From NCBI GenBank assembly GCA_036346275.1, contig CM070723.1, positions 46,640,743 through 46,704,742 of the forward strand: a stretch of DNA of 64,000 bases, in the 5' to 3' direction. Position 1 is the stretch's first letter, and the number at the start of each line of letters is the position of its first letter. The stretch is from Otatea glauca (taxonomy: Eukaryota > Streptophyta > Magnoliopsida > Poales > Poaceae). Under the pieces are notes generated by a model. That model did not search any database, had not been told where the DNA came from, and saw only the letters and a list, made by a program, of their open reading frames with translations. Shown in pieces: positions 11,175 to 23,905 of this stretch. The position numbers and the translations under genes were made by a program.

Positions 11175-13264
11175 TGTTATGACTCTCCTTTTTGGTATAG
11201 AATATCAAGAAGGATAATCTATATGCATATAATCTATATGCATATAATACAGCCATACTCAATATGACATATGTTAACGGTAATTTATACAATAAGGTCT
11301 TATAAAGCAGAGTATTGCAGCGGAGAGAAGTAAAAGTCTCATAGTATGCCCATCCAAACTCTCAAGTAACTAACAAGGTGTAAACCCTAGAAAGTCGTAT
11401 CATCGAAATTCCCGTATCCTGCAGCGAAGCATATATCTTCAAGGGATTCTTCTTTAACTAAACCAACAAATAAGTAAGGGTGAGTACTTTCGTACTCAAC
11501 AAGACTTAAGGTGTATCGTAAAAATATAGTAAATACAGGCCATGTCAAAGGAGGCCTCTATAGTTATTTTTGCGTAAAGCGAGATTGAGCTTGTAAATCA
11601 AGTAATAATTTGCAAACGGAATTTGTAAAATCAAGTTTGATTGATATGAAAATAACAAGTATGTAAGTATAAAGTAACTACTCATAGTCCTCCATGACGT
11701 GAGCATCAAACCATCCAGTGCCAACACATAGCATAAAATTAGTCTTTGTCAACACATAGCACAACAACTGAAACCAATCCTTGTTAACACATGGCATAGT
11801 ATTGAATCACCTAAGAGGTAAACTTTTCAACACATATATCCAAATCATCCATTTTAAAAATACCAAAACAACTATATAATGACTTTACCAAATGCCCATG
11901 ACAGCGGACGCTGCTTTTCGGAAAGATTTAAACTCTGTAGAGGTGTACAACTTTACTCACAAGAAATGATCAACTCTTTGTACAAGCTATGAGCACACTT
12001 CCTTTGGTGTGCCGTAGAGATATCAAAATATAACCGTTACATTACATAGATCTAACTTTACACCAGCCGGTGACATCAAACCCTTGCTATAGCAGCAGAA
12101 ACACAAACCCAAGACATGATAGTCCATCTGTGTTATTCACATAGTAACCAAGGCAGTCCATCCCTATCACAACCGTTTCTCCCCAAATCAAGGCGTACAC
12201 CATTGTATTGATATGCATTTACCCACACCTCTGTGTGGAAGCCTGCACGAGCTAACCTACCTAGAGAGCCCGTTCAGCCTTCCAATGTGCAAAGCCAAAT
12301 CTAAGTAACTTAATATGTTAAAGCTGTCCCATACCAACACTTGCGGTTGTACGTGTCATTGGCCTAAAAACAACCCATAGTTTGGTTCTCATTCCGATCC
12401 GGGCGGTAATTTCCCCCTACACTACGTGCAACTCCCATACACAACCGGCTATTCACAATATTCGTCCACACCAAACCATAGTTTTATTTTCATTTTTAAC
12501 CAAAATATCAACAACCTTTAATGCCATATCTAACCTTTTTAATCATATCCAACCTTTTTAAATTATAATAAGTAATATGTTTTCTTACTAAGCATGGCTA
12601 AGCATGGTCATTATATAATTACACACCCATATTACCATTATGTATTGTCTAACCTTATTCTAGGGTTATCAAGATTCACAATTTAGTATTTATTAAGAAA
12701 GTTTCATGAGATAGGGTTATAGCTACCAGTATCACAATATAACGAATTTACAGAAAATACGCACATGCATAAATAGATTTGACAAAACAAAATAAAATTA
12801 AAATACTAGGATCAATACGATCAAAGGAGGTGCTTGCCTTGCTTTGTAGGTTCAGGGGTCGACTCGGGGTCGAAGTCTTCAGTAGCAACTTTGTCAATGT
12901 CGATATCTACATGTGATTATTGTTTCGTATAACAGCAATAAGAAGTAATGACAACAAGAAGCAAAAAGAAATCAAATAATACCAAATTCAAAAATAACTT
13001 CAATTAGAAGGTTCTAATGATAGAAATATTTTAAATATTGATTTCTCATTATTCAAGTTCATTTATTTGTATTATGGATTTTAGGGTTCATATTACGCAG
13101 GGTTATGCTTTTAATAGGATTCAGATGCAAAGCATGTTTATATAGAATTACTTCTACAGAATAGGACAGTCTCGCCTTAGGGAGTATTCTTAAGCTGGTC
13201 CTATTGGTATTAGTGTTTATTTGTGATTTGTATTCATTTCCTAATCTTGTGTGTTTATAAAAGG
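11175..13264 (-). repeat. Old minus-strand long LTR, 3' portion (interrupted)
   Basis: This segment aligns by eye, over more than 1.5 kb, to the minus-strand solo LTR at 18153-19840. Shared landmarks are an end like TGTTATGACTCTCCTTTTTGG, ACAATAAGGTCTTA, AAGGGTGAGTACTTTCGTAC, GGCCATGTCAAAGGAGGC, and a segment with ACAACCCATAGTT. It is an older, diverged member of the same gypsy-like LTR family. It is interrupted at 13264 by the solo LTR at 13265-16242 and resumes at 16248. The inner boundary of the family member is not certain. Confidence 0.65.
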
Positions 13265-16242
13265 TGTAACATCCCAAAAATTTGAAATTTGGAATGTTGA
13301 ATTCAAAAATAAACTATTTGTATTTTCCTTGCATTAATTCAAGCTTAATTTGAATTTTTTATTAATGAAAGGATTTAAATTGACTGAACTATTCATCAAA
13401 CTAAATATTTTCAGTTTTAGTTAGGTTCATTGTGCTCCAAGGAATTTTTCTGTATTTGTGGGGATTTTCTGAATTTATTTGCTATTTATTTGAATTTAAT
13501 TGCACTTATTCGAATTTCTAGAATTTTATTAAATTGGAAAATGATTTTTATTTCCAAAAATCCCCTCGGGCTGTTTTTCCCCGCGCGGCCCATCTCCGGC
13601 CCGCTTTGTCTCGGCCCGCTCCGCTTCACTCCGACCTGCCCCGCTCGCGGCCAGTGCTTCGCGCCGCCCAATAGCCGCCGCTTCCGCGACGCGCCCTAGC
13701 CTGAGCTACTCTGACGCCGCGCTTCGCGAACCCTAGCCGCCGCCGCTCGGAGTCCGCGTGTCGCACGCCGTCGTCCTTGGAGTCCGGGCCGGACACGACC
13801 TCCAAGACCCCTATTTAAGGCGCTGCACCCCGTGCGAGGTTCCCCTCGCGCCGCCGCTCATCTTGCCACATCCATTGTCGTCCGAGAGCTCCCCGTTTGT
13901 CCTTGCGCCCTCGTCGGAGTTCTCCGCCTTGACCGAAGCTTTTCGCCGCCTTTTTCTTCGTCTCCGGTTGGTCTTCGCCATCGCCGTTAGCTTCTTTGTG
14001 TTGCCTGCATCTCCCTCTTCCTGATCCGTGTGAAGATGCACCCGAGCCGCCGCTGTTCCGCCGTTCGCTGTGTCATCTTCTCCGCGTCCAGCGGAATAGC
14101 GCCGCCGCCTCGCCGTCGATCTGATCCGCTGGTCCGTGGCCATCTGATCGCGATCGTGCGCTCAAGATGTTGCCACGTCGCTGTTGACCGCCTCCGGGCT
14201 TCCCTGCCGTCCGATCCCGTGTCGCCGAGGGATGCGCGACACCTGGCCGTCGCGTCAGAGCCCGCGTCAGCCGAGCCACTACGTCAACGCTGACGTCGGC
14301 CGTGAGCCGAGTGCACGGTGAACCGAACACCGTGCTGTGAACCCAGTCCACCAAAAGCCAACTGATGTCAACGTTGCGCAACAAATCGATTTTCCAATAG
14401 AAAAATAAATCGGGAAATTTGGATTTTCTGATTTTCAGTATTTTCTCTGAATTTAATCTTTCGGAGGCCCGTTCTCTCTCATACGAACTCCGATTGAGGC
14501 TATTCAAGTTTCTAAATTTTTCTAAAATCAAGCTCTACCTTCCAGAGCCATTTATTTTCAGTTTTGAGCTTGTTTGTGCATCTGTTTTGTATTTATTTGG
14601 TTTCATTGCTTTCTTTTCCGGTAGACGCAAATTCCGAGGGAGCAAACGAAGACTTCGATGACCAAGATTCAGCACTAGATCAGCAAGGCAAGTCGTAACT
14701 TTTGATCATATTGATCCTATATTTGTAAAAGTAATTTGTTTTATACAAGTGCATGCTATATTTGTGTATCAATGATTATTTCATGGGAATAGCTATATAC
14801 CTAGTTGACATTATACCACCTTGATTATTGGGAAGCCATGTATCCATTGTTAAACCTAGGTTGGGACATTACTGGTTGGACATAATTATTATACCAATAT
14901 TGGATTATCGTAACTATGCTTAGACATGCTTAGATATACGTTGGGATCCATATCACATGTGATTAATGTTAATCTTGACTTAATGAGATATTGAATCGTG
15001 GCTGTTAGCCACTGTTGTAAAATTTGTTGTACCATAGCGGGGTTTGCCATTGGTCTTGGTTGAACGAATTGTTTTCCCTCGGGGAAGTGATCGTGCAGTA
15101 AAGGGGGTGCTTGCTAGCACATTGGGATGTGGATGTCTTGCTTGAGACAACTTAAGGACTTAATCTTGTGCGCCATTGATCTGGGCCTAACCGTACTACC
15201 ACATGTCTGGTACGGGATAGACCTAGCTGATTAATTTGCAATGTCTAGCCTTGAGTACTGCCAATTGGTGGTGTGGGTTCCGGGATGGACGGGTAGATTC
15301 GCAAGGCGCAAGAGGGGGCCCTAAGGGGCAAAACCTTAGTGGGGAGTACCGAGTTTAGACAGTGCATTGTAAAGGCTTTGTCATGATTCTTCGCCGACAC
15401 ACCAAAGGAAGTGTGCTTATCGCGTGGTAATATGAGAAATCATGTCTTGTGGGTAAAGTTGTAAAACCTCTGCAGAGTGTAAAACTATTCGAATAGCCGT
15501 GTTCGCGGTCATGGACAAGCCCGGGAATTTCACACGGGGTATAGAGTGTTTCATGAAACGTGGAAATGTGGAATTGTTGGGATGTGAACGGGGAGTTCAC
15601 TGTTGTTTTGTTTTCTAAAGTAATGCTGTTGAATTTATTGATTGATACTTGTTTTAGATGGTGTAGGGTGATGCCTCGCCATTCTGTGTATGTTGTCTAC
15701 CATTGATCTATCAGTTATTTATTTATCTTTTCATAAATACGTTTTCAATCTATTTATTGTATTTCAATTCAAGTTATTGCTTTCTGCAAATGAACCATAT
15801 GGCTATCCTTTGTCAAGCCGTGCATGAATATATTGCATCAATTCCCTACGGCTTGCTGAGTACTTTTTGTACTCACGTCTATACGCCTTTGTTGATCAGT
15901 TGCTGAGGAAGGATAAGAAAATGCTGAATATCATGAGGAGGAATATTATGAAGACTACGTGGATTAGGAAGGCGTTCCCCAGACGATTGCCTGTGGCATG
16001 TCGAATGGCCCAAGTTATCTTTTCCGCTACAATAGTTATTTGTTTCGTAAGCCCTTAAGGCTTAATGGTGTAAACTTTGACCATAAGGTCGTTTGCTTTA
16101 TTTAATAATAATTTGCTTCTTCTTAGTTAAATCGTTGTATGGAATGATATTTCATCTATGTTTCCACTGTGTGCACTAGCGTGATCCTGGACTAGTGCAG
16201 TATACACAGAGGGTTTCGGATTTGCAAATCCGGGTCCCGACA
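13265..16242 (+). mobile_element. Solo LTR of a long-LTR gypsy-like element, 2978 bp
   Basis: It begins TGTAACATCCC and ends GGGTCCCGACA, with the perfect 5-bp target duplication AAAGG on both sides (13260-13264 and 16243-16247). Inside are an AT-rich U3 and a GC-rich promoter region with a TATA-like CTATTTAAGG at about 13810. An AT-rich tail follows, with the hairpin GAGTACTTTTTGTACTC that is also found in the neighbouring LTRs. There is no gag or pol, and no second LTR copy with its own internal region. A single LTR with one intact target duplication is the expected product of recombination between two LTRs. LTRs this long recall rice RIRE3/RIRE8-type elements; that family link is inferred. 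Confidence 0.8.
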
Positions 16243-16247
16243 AAAGG

Positions 16248-18147
16248 TTAGATTTCTTTTTAGGTTTGTGGATGCAACTTACATATATATGCAATCATTT
16301 TTGTAGTATTAGGAAGTCCTGGCCCTAGAAGTGTCTTGAAATTGGTTTTGCATATTTTAGATCTTATTTGTGAAAGTTATTCATATTCCAATTATATATG
16401 TATATAGAAAATGAAATATTTTATGAACTTAGCTTCAAACTAATTCAAATTTTAAATCTTTTCGCATATTTGGAGCGTTTAAGGTTCCATCATGCTTTTA
16501 GAAATTTATTCCATAATTTTTGAGACCAATGTATAGTAACCATGAATAGTGACTATACTAGGTCATATATAAATTACACATATGCTTACTACACATCATT
16601 AAATAAAATTTTGTTCTTCAAGGTTCAATTCACTTACTGTTACAGAACACCAGGTATATAGTTTTACAAGAGTTAGAGTTTAGGAATTGGTTTCTTGTTA
16701 TTTTAGATTTGTTTCTTTTATACTGTGTGTTTCTACAGTTTAAGTTATATATATAGGATGAGACTTCTTTTTAGGTTTGTGAGTGCAGTTAGGGTTTAGG
16801 TCTAACTCCTACTATTGGACATGAAGCTGTTTTTTACAAAGGTTTGGGTCCTGTTTCTACGAAATCAAAAGGCTAAAATTATTTGGGTATATATATAAAA
16901 TTAAATCAAAGTCATTATATGGTATATTATGTGCAAATCAAGTTTAAACATAATGATTTCTACAATATTAAATGGTCTAGACTTGTAAGGAATTTAAGGA
17001 CTTAGTTTCTTTTACATTAACACTTATTTATGAATTTCATTTATATACCAATTATAGATATGTGTAGGAAATAAAGTTATTTTTGCATTAAATATTTTTA
17101 TTAAACAGAGGAGTTATGATTTTTTTACAAGGTCTATAACTTATTTTTGCCAAATTTTGAATTTATTTGCACAAATTATAACCATTTGAATTTCTAATGC
17201 ATTGGAAAGATATTATTTTAATTTTTTTTCAAATAAAAGTGGATTGCTTATGGTCTCAAGATCACGTAGATATTTATTTCATAATTTTTGGAGCTAAGAT
17301 GCACAAATTTTGTATAATGATCATATTAGGGTTTTATTCTAATTTAAATCCAAAAATTCAAACTATGATATTAAAGTGCAGAAGATATTAAAGTTAGAGT
17401 TTTTATTGGTTTACTAATTCCATAAAAAATTGAAAAATATGTTTTATGTACTAGAAGGCGTAATTTACCATTTGAACACTATTCTGTGTCTCATGCTAGC
17501 TGACAATGGTGGCTCACCCATTAGAGACTATGCTTGGCTTGAGAAAGGAGGAGTTGACAGCCTAAGCAGCCTTGTCATTGACCCTAGGATAGGGGAAGGC
17601 GCAGAGGGAGCTACCGGCGGTGATAGGTGGTCAAACGCAGCCAGCCGGTGGGTGGAGGAGCCTGAGGGAGGTACAGTGAAGCTAGGGCATAGCTCGATCG
17701 AGCTTGGCAATGATCGGAACATTGCTTGCGTCAGTGCCGAGAGGCGGAGGCGGTGGCTGTTGGCCGAGACAGGTGAAGGAAGGTTTTGAGCTCGTTTTTT
17801 CATGGGGATTAGCATCAAGAGGGTCTAGGTGTTCCATTTTACTTGTTTGTTATGGTAGGGAGCGCCCGGAGTGGGATACAATCGGGCGTCGGTCTTGGAG
17901 AAGATGATGACTGAGGCGACGGTGTTTCGGGCGATTCTAGCTGCAGTTAAGGGGATAGATGAGTTCAAGGGTTACTAGGGGCTTCAAGCCGAAAGGATTG
18001 TCGAATTACTCACCAAATTGCTCAATTGATATTTTGACTTGAGCTTCGGCTTTTGGTGGCAATGGCAGAATGTAGCTGGCTGTGGTCTTGGCTAAGGCTA
18101 GAGAGGGGCAATGGTAAGGCACATGATCCTTCTTGTGCTCTCGCTGG
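16248..18147 (-). repeat. Continuation of the old minus-strand LTR
   Basis: The sequence that was continuous with 13264 before the solo LTR inserted. AT-rich to about 17450, then GC-richer with no convincing gene, like the equivalent part of the 18153-22728 LTR. Two segments about 510 bp apart (near 16250 and 16763) share CTTCTTTTTAGGTTTGTG-like words, suggesting an internal duplication. Confidence 0.5.
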
Positions 18148-18152
18148 CTTAT

Positions 18153-21100
18153 TGTAGCGACCCTCATTTTTGGCATAAAATACTAAAATGAAAATCTATG
18201 TGCATACAGTACTAGTCCCATGATCAGTGGCTAGCACACATATTTACAACAATTGATAACACATCCATACTCTTTATTACATATGATAATTATAATTTCT
18301 ACAATAAGGTCTTACAATACAGAGTGAAATACAGCGAAAAGAGGCAAAGTCTTGTAATGTGCAGATCCAACCCTCAGGCAACTAACATGGCATAATCCCT
18401 AGAAAAAGCTCAACGTTAACATCCCCAAATCATGCGTCAAAATAATTTTTGTCGGGCTAATCTGATTCTTCACCTAAATCAATAAATAAGCAAGGGTGAG
18501 TACTTTTGTACTCAGCAAAACTTTAAGATGGTATTTGCAAATGCAACAATGCAGGCCATGTCAAAGGAGGCTTCTATGGTTAATTTGTATAAAGCAAGAT
18601 TTGAATTTGTAAAACAAGTTGCAATTTACAAAACAGAATTTGTAAAAGCAAATAATTGATATGAAAGTAATAAGTATGTAGAGCATAAAGTAACAACTCA
18701 CAGTCCACGACGTGAGCATTGAGACATCCAATACCTGCCAACACCATTCTTTGCCAACACGAGGCATAACAGATGAAATCAAGCTATTTTGAAAATAATA
18801 AAACTTCTAACTATGCGATGACTTTACCAAGTGCCCTTGACCGTGAGCGCGGCAAATCGATTGGATCTACACTCTGCAAAGGTGTACAACTTTACCCACA
18901 AGTCATGACTTTTTCTTTTTGACGCATGTTTCAAGCACCTTTGGCGTTGTGGCCAGAATGCTCATGACGAAAACCTGTACATCAACTAGGTTAACTTTGC
19001 ACCAACCCGGTGACGATAAACCCTTTCTATGAAGGCAGAAGATATTTGTACTCATTGTACTCTCAACTAGGTTAAACCTGATGAGTCCTCACTTCCGGCG
19101 GAAGATATTTATACAATGTTGTACTCTCAACAGTCGACCCTGTGGAGTCCTCACTCCCCCATTATAGCAAGGCGTACACCGTTGTTTTGGTAAATGTTTG
19201 TTCTAGTATCACCTCGGTGTGGACGTCCCTTCGAGCAATCAGTTACTGAATGCCCGTACATCTCCAGCCTTTCAATGTGCAAAGTTATACTAGATAATTT
19301 AATTAGTTTAAGGCTATCCCATACTAGCATTTGTGGTTGTACGTGTTTCTTGACCTGAAAACAACCCATAGTTCGGTCTTTAATCCGACACGGGCAATAA
19401 TCTCCCCTTACACTACGTGCAAACCAATGCACCTCCAGCTATTGTCAATAATTGCCTGCATCTAAACCATAGTTTGATTTTGTGTTTTTATACCAAAATA
19501 CTAGTAACCATCATCATGTCTCAACATTTTAAAGTTTTATCTGATCAATTTATCCAACTTGTTTATTCCCAATCTAAAGCATGGCTAAGCATGATTATTA
19601 ATCATCGCATATACCCAAGTTAACATTATATATTGTCTAACCTTAATTCTAGAGTTATCAAGGTTCACAGGTCAATATTAAGGAAGATCCATGAAATAGG
19701 GTTATAACTACTAGTACCAGAATATAGCAAATTTACTGAAAATACGCGCATGTATACATAGATTTGACAAAAAAAATGAAAATTAAAACACTGGGATCAA
19801 TATGATCAAAAGGGTGCTTGCCTTCCTGATTGTCATCGAAGTCGTACTCACGATCGTCGACGACTACCTCAGATTTGTCGGGTTATACACGTCATCCAAC
19901 CGTAACATAGCAAATAATAAAATTTAATAAGGGCAAAAAGAAATCAGATGGAAAAACCAAATAAAAACAATTACAAAAAATAGGTATGGTTTTAGGGTCA
20001 GGTTGCTTTAAGATTTTATGTGTTCACTTCAATATATACATATATGTATATATGTCACTTCCAATTTTTGACTAAGCAATGACATACCTTGTATTATGAT
20101 TTATTTTTATTTGATTTCTTATTTTAGGAGGCAAAAATTATGTATTTATTTATTTATAATTTCAAATTCAAGAGGCAAAAATTATTTGGATTATTATTGA
20201 ACTATTAGTTACCATATGACATAACTTAGATATTTTCTATAGGGAACCCTAAGTAGTTTTACATATTTAGGTTCTTGAGGGCCTAAGGATCCTAATAAAT
20301 TTTTTTACTCAATTTGGAGCTCATTTGCAAAATATTCCATATATGACATATTTTAGACCCCTTTTTAAATTTAAATTTAAAATTTAAACAAAGTTCTTTT
20401 TCAAAATATATTTACATATTTAGATTATAAATGATTTTATAAAATCATATAAAAAAATTCACCAAATTTGGACTTAAAATGCAAAAGATATAGCTATTAG
20501 AATATTCTAGGGTTTAGGAAAATGCTGGAATTGAAAAGTTGCCATATAAGGAAAGTACGTTTCCCCATTGAGAACACGGTCTCTGGTTTTGGCAAGGTGC
20601 GTTGTGAGCGGCTAACGCGCGGGACCCACCGGTCAGCCAGCCGGCTCAGCACCAAAGGCTGACGAGCGGGACCCGCGGTGCAGTGAGTACGAGCCGCAGA
20701 AGTTGACGGTTTGGGCATAGCGGTCGATGACCTTGGGTGATTTTGACTAGACGTTGGGCCCCAATCGTCAGCGAGACAGCGGCGCAAAAGGGCTATGCTT
20801 TGTGCGATTGTCTGCTGGGTCTCGCGGCTCAGTGAGAGGAAGGGGACTGCGGTTTCAGGCTCGCGGGCGACGAACTACGGCCGGGGAGGACGAATGGGTT
20901 CAACCATGGGCTTTATATTGATCTTGCACACATAGGGGTGGTACTGGTGTGGCCGAAGTTGGCCGAGAGGTGGGTCGCCACTGTGAGGGGTGGCGGCCGC
21001 CATGGTTGGCCGGCGAAAGAAGCTAGGTAAGGAGGTCTTGGTACTCATTTTCACCCCTATGAGCATTAGGGAGTATAGTAGATTCCATTTTTGCACTTAA

Positions 21101-22728
21101 TTGGAAAGAAAAGTATGCGGGTGAGGGGTCTCACCGTGCAAGGCGGTGGCGGAGGGGATGCTTCGGTGCGGTAGCTCACTAGAGAAGAAGGGCTCCAATT
21201 GGGGACGAGGATGTATCTTAGAGGCTACAAAGTAGCTTCAGACCAAATTATTTTGGGTGTGGTTCACTGGTTCGACTAACTGAGGTTTTCTCTCTTCACT
21301 AGTTTTCGCTAGAGCCGGAGGGGATGAAGTGGTTTCGAGTGCAGCCGAGGCAATGAGTGAGGCTTTGCATTTCTGGACGACCTAAGCTTGTCTTAAATAA
21401 GAGGTTGAGGCGGTTCGGGTACGATATTTGAGCGCAGCTCTCCCACGACTGATCAGGCGAGGTGTGAGCTATCTCGGTGAAGCAAGAAAATGCGTCAGAT
21501 TTTGCTAGGGAAGAGAAGAGCTAGCGGGCTCGTTGGCCAAGATGGCTACCGTGTCAGGTGAACGGTATCTAGGCCTCGGGTAAGGAGTTGCGGCGGGAAG
21601 GTGACAGATATGGGAGGCGGTGGCCAGCACGGGTGAGAGACAGAGAGGGAGAAGAGGGGAAGAAAGAAGAAGCGTCTAGCGTGCGGGGCCAGATGGCAGT
21701 CAGCACAGGCGTGAGGCTGGTCAGTAGGGTCCAGAACTGGTAGGGGTCCCACCTGTCGTTTGCACAGAACAAACAAACTCCTACTATTTTCTAGATAGAT
21801 TTGGCTTGATCCATTGGTCAGAGTTAACATTTCAATTATATTATTTATGAAAATTTTTACATAGGTCTGAAAGATAAATATATTTATACAGTAAAATTTT
21901 CATATTAAAAATCGCTGTACAAAAATTTAAACAATTCTGACAATGCATGCTGCCGGATTTTCCTTTTTAAGGTTTTTATTTAATTAAGGATATAAATGAG
22001 GTCAATATTTTATGTAGATTCTTTTTGAATATTTTAAATGATAATATTTATCTTATTTAAAATTTTATATTTAAATTCTAAAAATTCTGACCTTTTTATT
22101 TTCAGATTTATTTACTTTCTTTTTTTAATTTTAAAGGCTTCAAATATAAGTTTTAATTTTTTTATATTGTTACAAGAGGTAGATATCAAGTTTATGTCGG
22201 CATGGTAAAACTATCAGCTTCATATAAGCCATGGAGAGTTCTACAAAAATCTGACAGCTCTTGATTTGATATCCTATCTCATGATTACAATATCTTTCCT
22301 TTTATTTTAATGCATCCAGAATATATTTAATGAAATTATTAGGATTCTGGAGTGATCTGATATTTTAATATTATTTGTTTCAGATTTCTATTGATTTTAT
22401 GTATTTACCTTTTTTACTTTTACCATTTTACCATTTCAATATATATAACTTTTCTTTTTATGCAAAAACTCAAGAATAACCAATAATGCTAGAAAATTCA
22501 GAAAATATAAATTCAAATTAATATCATAATTAAAACTCATTTTTATAGTTTATTTATTTTGGAAGAAATGGTTTTAATATTGAAATCTTTCTTTTCTTAA
22601 GATGAAAATAAAGAAAAAGATATTGTTTTAAATTAAAATCTTGATTCCAATTAATTTTTTTATTCAATTCCATTTTGAAATTTCAAACTTTTCATTATTC
22701 CTATTTTTGAATTTTTCAGGATGTTACA
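18153..22728 (-). mobile_element. Solo LTR, minus orientation, 4576 bp
   Basis: Read on the minus strand it begins TGTAACATCCTG (22728) and ends GGGTCGCTACA (18153). The perfect target duplication CTTAT lies at 18148-18152 and 22729-22733. It shares its first ten bases with the solo LTR at 13265, and long blocks with the old LTR at 11175. A GC-rich core (about 20560-21830), where a promoter would lie, sits between AT-rich arms. No gag or pol motif was seen. At 4.6 kb this is near the upper limit known for plant LTRs. A small nested insertion that I could not delimit is possible. Confidence 0.75.
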
Positions 22729-22733
22729 CTTAT

Positions 22734-22986
22734 ATAGGCAAGGTATGGAGGTATGAGCAGTGGTGTGAAAGGGCGCCATAGTCGTGGCTGGGAAATAATA
22801 GTGACAGCGATCTGGTATTCTGAAGTAATGGTAGCACAGGGCATGGCAGTGGCTTATCATGGTAGAGCACGGTACAGCTTTGGTAGGGTATGGAGATGTT
22901 TGGGCATTGAGCCTTGGCTGTGTCCGGCGGCCAAGTCGGCATTAACAGAAGGTCGGTGCGGGCTATGAGAGATGAAGTGTAGGGCT
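22734..22986 (-). repeat. Probable further piece of the old minus-strand LTR
   Basis: GC-rich sequence that was continuous with 18147 before the 4.6-kb LTR inserted. Assignment rests only on that continuity. It ends where an unrelated LTR-like sequence begins at about 22987. Confidence 0.3.
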
Positions 22987-23380
22987 TGTGAAAACCTACC
23001 CAAAAACCTATTTCCTAAAAACCCAGTTTAGCTTTTCCTCTCTTCTACCATCAAATCACATTCGCTCTTAGTTATTCAATTTAATGCCATCATGCTAGAG
23101 CCCAGTTTAGCATCTCAGGATTAAGATTCACCATGAGTGTTCAGCGCAGTGCTATGCAAGAATTTAACCACACCTCAAAAGTATAATCATGAAAATAAAC
23201 TCATGTTTATTCACACCATAGCCTTGGCATTCTAAAACACCTCAATCATCATCAGATCAAGCAACGCACTCAATCATTTGATCGCAATCATTCAATTGCT
23301 AACTATTATACCAATGTATATATGTATGCATGCTCATAAACACAATTTTAGCATAACCAAAACACAATGTGGCATCCAGT
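22987..23380 (+). repeat. Plus-strand LTR-like sequence, left part
   Basis: From TGTGAAAACCTACCC the composition changes and the sequence resembles the U3 of a plus-strand LTR. It is cut at 23380 by the complete gypsy element and resumes after 34859. The boundaries are tentative. Confidence 0.35.
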
Positions 23381-23856
23381 TGTGAAATATAAGAACCCGG
23401 GTATCTTCATAACCGGCCCAGAAGCACCAAAGGAAGAGATAGGGCTGAACGAAAGGCCCAGAGGACAGGCCCCGCACCGAGCCTTGCTGCCGTGCGGAAG
23501 GGGATACTTCCCAAATACAGTTGAGCGTATAATTAGAAATAAGAGATATGTGATTGTAATCCGAGTTGTTAGGTAAGATAAAGATGTAAACTCTATCCTG
23601 CAACCGATTAGAATCATGTAACCGACCAGGATTCTGTAAACCGCCCCACCCCTAGTATATAAGGGAGAGGGCGGGCAACAACAGAAGCCATCCAATCTAC
23701 GATCCCAGAAATCCACATAATCCCAGCACACAGGACTAGGGTATTACCTCCACTGTCGAGAGACTGAACCTGTCTAAACCTTTGTCTTGTGTGACCTTCG
23801 AGTTTGAGATCTAGCGCTTGCCCCATAAAATTCATTGCCGACTACAAAAGTTGACA
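23381..23856 (+). repeat. 5' LTR of the Tat element
   Basis: 476 bp, TGTGAAATATAAG to AGTTGACA, with a TATA box (AGTATATAAGGG) at about 23653. It has an extra 18 bp relative to the 3' LTR, at about 23608-23625. Confidence 0.9.
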
Positions 23857-23880
23857 GTTGGCACGCCAGGTAGGGGAAGC
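23857..23880 (+). promoter_or_regulatory. Primer-binding region
   Basis: Directly after the 5' LTR the sequence reads GTTGGCACGCCAGGTAGGGG. It starts TTGGC, the usual start of a plant gypsy primer-binding site; the tRNA was not identified. Confidence 0.55.
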
Positions 23881-23905
23881 GCTATAATCTTTTCCCACAG
23901 ACTCG

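Noticed and set aside
13758..14300. Long GC-rich open frames on both strands, looking like an exon
   Set aside because: They lie inside a solo LTR with exact boundaries, in the promoter region of that LTR, and have no conserved protein content.
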